A stretch of DNA of 64,000 nt, from positions 1-64,000 of the forward strand of contig SORU01000002.1 of assembly GCA_004402915.1 (NCBI GenBank), written 5' to 3'. The stretch is from Fidelibacterota bacterium MT.SAG.2. GTDB taxonomy: Bacteria > Fidelibacterota > SORT01. Every line of letters begins with the position of its first letter. The stretch's first letter is position 1. The notes below the pieces were generated by a model, which saw only the letters and a list, made by a program, of their open reading frames with translations, was not told the origin of the DNA and ran no database searches. A program made the translations under genes and the position numbers. Below, one piece after another: positions 63,001 through 64,000 of the stretch.

Positions 63001-64000
63001 AAAATCTTGTGAACTATAACGTTCCTTACGGAGCGGGCGTCCTCAAGAGGGACGGCGCGAAGATAGAAAAGGATGAAGTGATATTCAAGTGGGACCCGGA
63101 TATGGATGTAATCCTTGCTCCGGAAGACGGCAAGGTCAAATTCCACGAGATAATCGAGGGACAGACACTGCGCGAGGAATCTGATGAAGCGGGTCGTAAA
63201 CAGCGATTTATCATTGAATCGAGAGACAAAAAACTTTCGCCGAAGATAGAGATATCGGCAAAGGGGAAGAAATCTCCATCGAGCTCGAGGATCCCTGTCC
63301 GTTCACAGCTCATGGTAGTCGATGGACAGACTGTAGTACAGGGCGACATACTTATCAAGAAGCGTCGTGAAAGCAGGAAAGCCGGCGATATTACCGGCGG
63401 TCTTCCGAGAGTTGCGGAACTCTTCGAGGCGAGACAGCCTAAAGAACCCGCCGTCGTGACCGAAATTGACGGTGTCGTGAGTTACGGTAAGTTGAAACGA
63501 GGTGTGCAGGAGATCTATATCAACGAGGGACATGAAGAAGATGAGAAGAAATATAATATTCCATACGGAAAACATATTCTTGTGCATCCGGGTGATATAG
63601 TTATTGCCGGCGAGGCATTGTCTGAAGGGTCGATCGTGCCGCAGGATATTCTGAGCATTCTCGGACCGGGTCGAGTTCAAGAGTATTTGGTGGATGAGAT
63701 TCAGGCTGTTTACCGATTCCAAGATGTGCGTATCAACGATAAGCATATTGAGGTCATAGTCAGGCAGATGATGCAGAAGCTCGAAGTTGAAGATCCGGGC
63801 GATACCGATTATCTTGAGGGCGATCGTGTAAATAAGGTTGCCTTCCTTAAAGAGAACATTAAGATGGAAGGGATCGTTGTGATCACCGATTCAGGCGACT
63901 CCAAAATCGCTGTCGGTGAGATCTTGGATAAAGAACGCTTTAAACAAACCAACGAACGCTTGAAGAAGGTAAAGAAAGCTCCCATGAAATCGCGCCCTGC
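60060..64000 (+). CDS. rpoC: DNA-directed RNA polymerase subunit beta', truncated by the window end
   Basis: The catalytic beta' subunit; about 1313 codons are inside the window and the 3' end is outside, which is why the ORF track omits it. It starts at TTG 60060, six bases after GGAGG, reading [15 protein letters not shown]. Landmarks are the first zinc site (CHCGKYK ... CDRCG, residues about 67-86), the active site [12 protein letters not shown] near 467, and the second zinc site ([13 protein letters not shown]) near 878. Minus-strand ORFs such as 62490-63146 are shadows. Confidence 0.97.
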   Translation, partial: MAYIKPRQAKFKEEFTEIIISLASPDAILSRSYGEVLKPETINYRTYKPEKDGLFCEKIFGPVKDWECHCGKYKRPRYKGIICDRCGVEITRKKVRRERMGHITLAVPIVHIWYLRSIPSKISYVLGMSVKELEKIVYYENHVVVAPGRTTLDKNQLLTEEEYNEVIEEFGEEIEEGDEPLIVETGGDAIRKMLSIIVVPDLMAELHEKVLTETSVQRKNDALKRLRVVKAFAEKEGKKLNKPAWMVMNIIPVIPPELRPLVPLDGGRFATSDLNDLYRRVIIRNNRLKQLMEIRAPEVILRNEKRMLQEAVDSLFDNSRRRTAVRSGTRRLLKSLSDMLKGKQGRFRQNLLGKRVDYSGRSVIVVGPDLQMHQCGLPKEMAIELFKPFIINKLIERGYQNTVKGAKRMVEGKDPQIWDVLEEVIEDHPVLLNRAPTLHRLGIQAFQPVLVEGRAIRIHPLVTTAFNADFDGDQMAVHIPLSVEAQLEARVLMLSSHNILSPAHGMPIALPSQDMVLGCYYLTKTLPGAKGEGMVLSSTSEAIIAYDHKEIALHAIVKVRMNGELVETTAGRVIFNTVVPETLEYVNRVVTKKHLEKIVGEAFRLSGNYETVKFLDGLKRLGFEHATMGGISFGLGDVVIPPEKDALVESARKQVDQIMAQYDAEIITDGERYNKVIDIWTTTSLKIGDAMMTHLKEADHGFNPVYMMSDSGARGNKEQIRQLAGMRGLMAKPQKSLTGGTGEIIENPIVSNFKEGLTVLEYFISTHGARKGLADTALKTADAGYLTRRLVDVAQDMVILEEDCKTIRGISISALKEGEEVKELLKDRVLGRVSLDDVYDPITEEFIVGAGKEIVEAVADKIENSSVETMSIRSALTCEAKRGLCVRCYGRNLTTGKMANIGEAVGIMAAQSIGEPGTQLTLRTFHVGGIASVIAARTEMNAKVAGIIKYDKGLKVTKKRKEGRIALTRNSRIHIINNDGQNLVNYNVPYGAGVLKRDGAKIEKDEVIFKWDPDMDVILAPEDGKVKFHEIIEGQTLREESDEAGRKQRFIIESRDKKLSPKIEISAKGKKSPSSSRIPVRSQLMVVDGQTVVQGDILIKKRRESRKAGDITGGLPRVAELFEARQPKEPAVVTEIDGVVSYGKLKRGVQEIYINEGHEEDEKKYNIPYGKHILVHPGDIVIAGEALSEGSIVPQDILSILGPGRVQEYLVDEIQAVYRFQDVRINDKHIEVIVRQMMQKLEVEDPGDTDYLEGDRVNKVAFLKENIKMEGIVVITDSGDSKIAVGEILDKERFKQTNERLKKVKKAPMKSRP

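Noticed and set aside
62490-63146. 218-codon minus-strand ORF opposite rpoC
   Set aside because: The plus strand is rpoC, which the track omits only because it has no stop in the window.

Overview
The window is a chromosomal segment of a Gram-negative-type bacterium. It carries an almost complete dcw (division and cell wall) cluster whose MurE has the DNPR signature of meso-diaminopimelate ligases, lipoproteins, a SPOR protein and a tuf-rpmG-secE-nusG-rplKAJL-rpoBC block. The gene styles (YhaO/YhaN pair, PASTA-tailed FtsI, a pilin-like protein starting MGQQQLLL, NusG with a long acidic N-terminus, hairpin-rich dispersed repeats) suggest the FCB superphylum, possibly Marinimicrobia or a relative. 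That placement is inference; no rRNA gene is present. TGA is used as an ordinary stop, and TTG and GTG starts are common.

Layout. 1-3 kb: pyrR-pyrB-pyrC on the minus strand, with a sigma70-type promoter, a candidate PyrR-binding motif and an attenuator. 3.2-6.6 kb: a nuclease/ATPase pair. 6.8-10.7 kb: hutU, a glycerophosphodiester phosphodiesterase with a non-standard start, and hutI. 10.7-11.6 kb: gene-free, packed with repeats. 11.6-14.6 kb: a DnaE2-type polymerase. 14.7-16.9 kb: an AT-rich three-gene cassette (TcmP, DUF5131/Gp37-Gp68 family, small protein), the strongest candidate here for an uncharacterised system. 16.9-21.4 kb: an acetyltransferase, a secreted beta-propeller, a SPOR lipoprotein, rpmB and two AT-rich unknown genes. 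21.5-39.1 kb: the dcw cluster on the minus strand in canonical order from mraZ to ftsZ. It is interrupted once, between mraY and murD, by about 0.6 kb of repeats. murG is split by a frameshift at an A10 tract.

39.6-46.2 kb: ArfB, a multi-PAS hybrid histidine kinase, a TerB-like protein, an HU-family gene with a sigma54-type promoter and twin upstream palindromes, and two tandem pilin-like paralogues, the first broken by an in-frame TGA. 46.2-51.2 kb: tRNA-Thr, -Tyr and -Gly, then about 4.7 kb of accessory genes interleaved with a degenerate repeat, then tRNA-Thr and tuf. The common tRNA-Thr-Tyr-Gly-Thr-tuf cluster thus appears to have been opened by insertions. 51-64 kb: translation and transcription operon, running off the edge inside rpoC.

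A recurring theme is hairpin-forming dispersed repeats in nearly every inter-operon gap. One, about 125 bp with long inverted ends, supplies the ribosome binding site of rpmG; another supplies the apparent one of the phosphodiesterase. Several apparent lesions (murG, the pilin-like gene, a small lipoprotein, the phosphodiesterase start) are single-base events that could be real or could be assembly errors.
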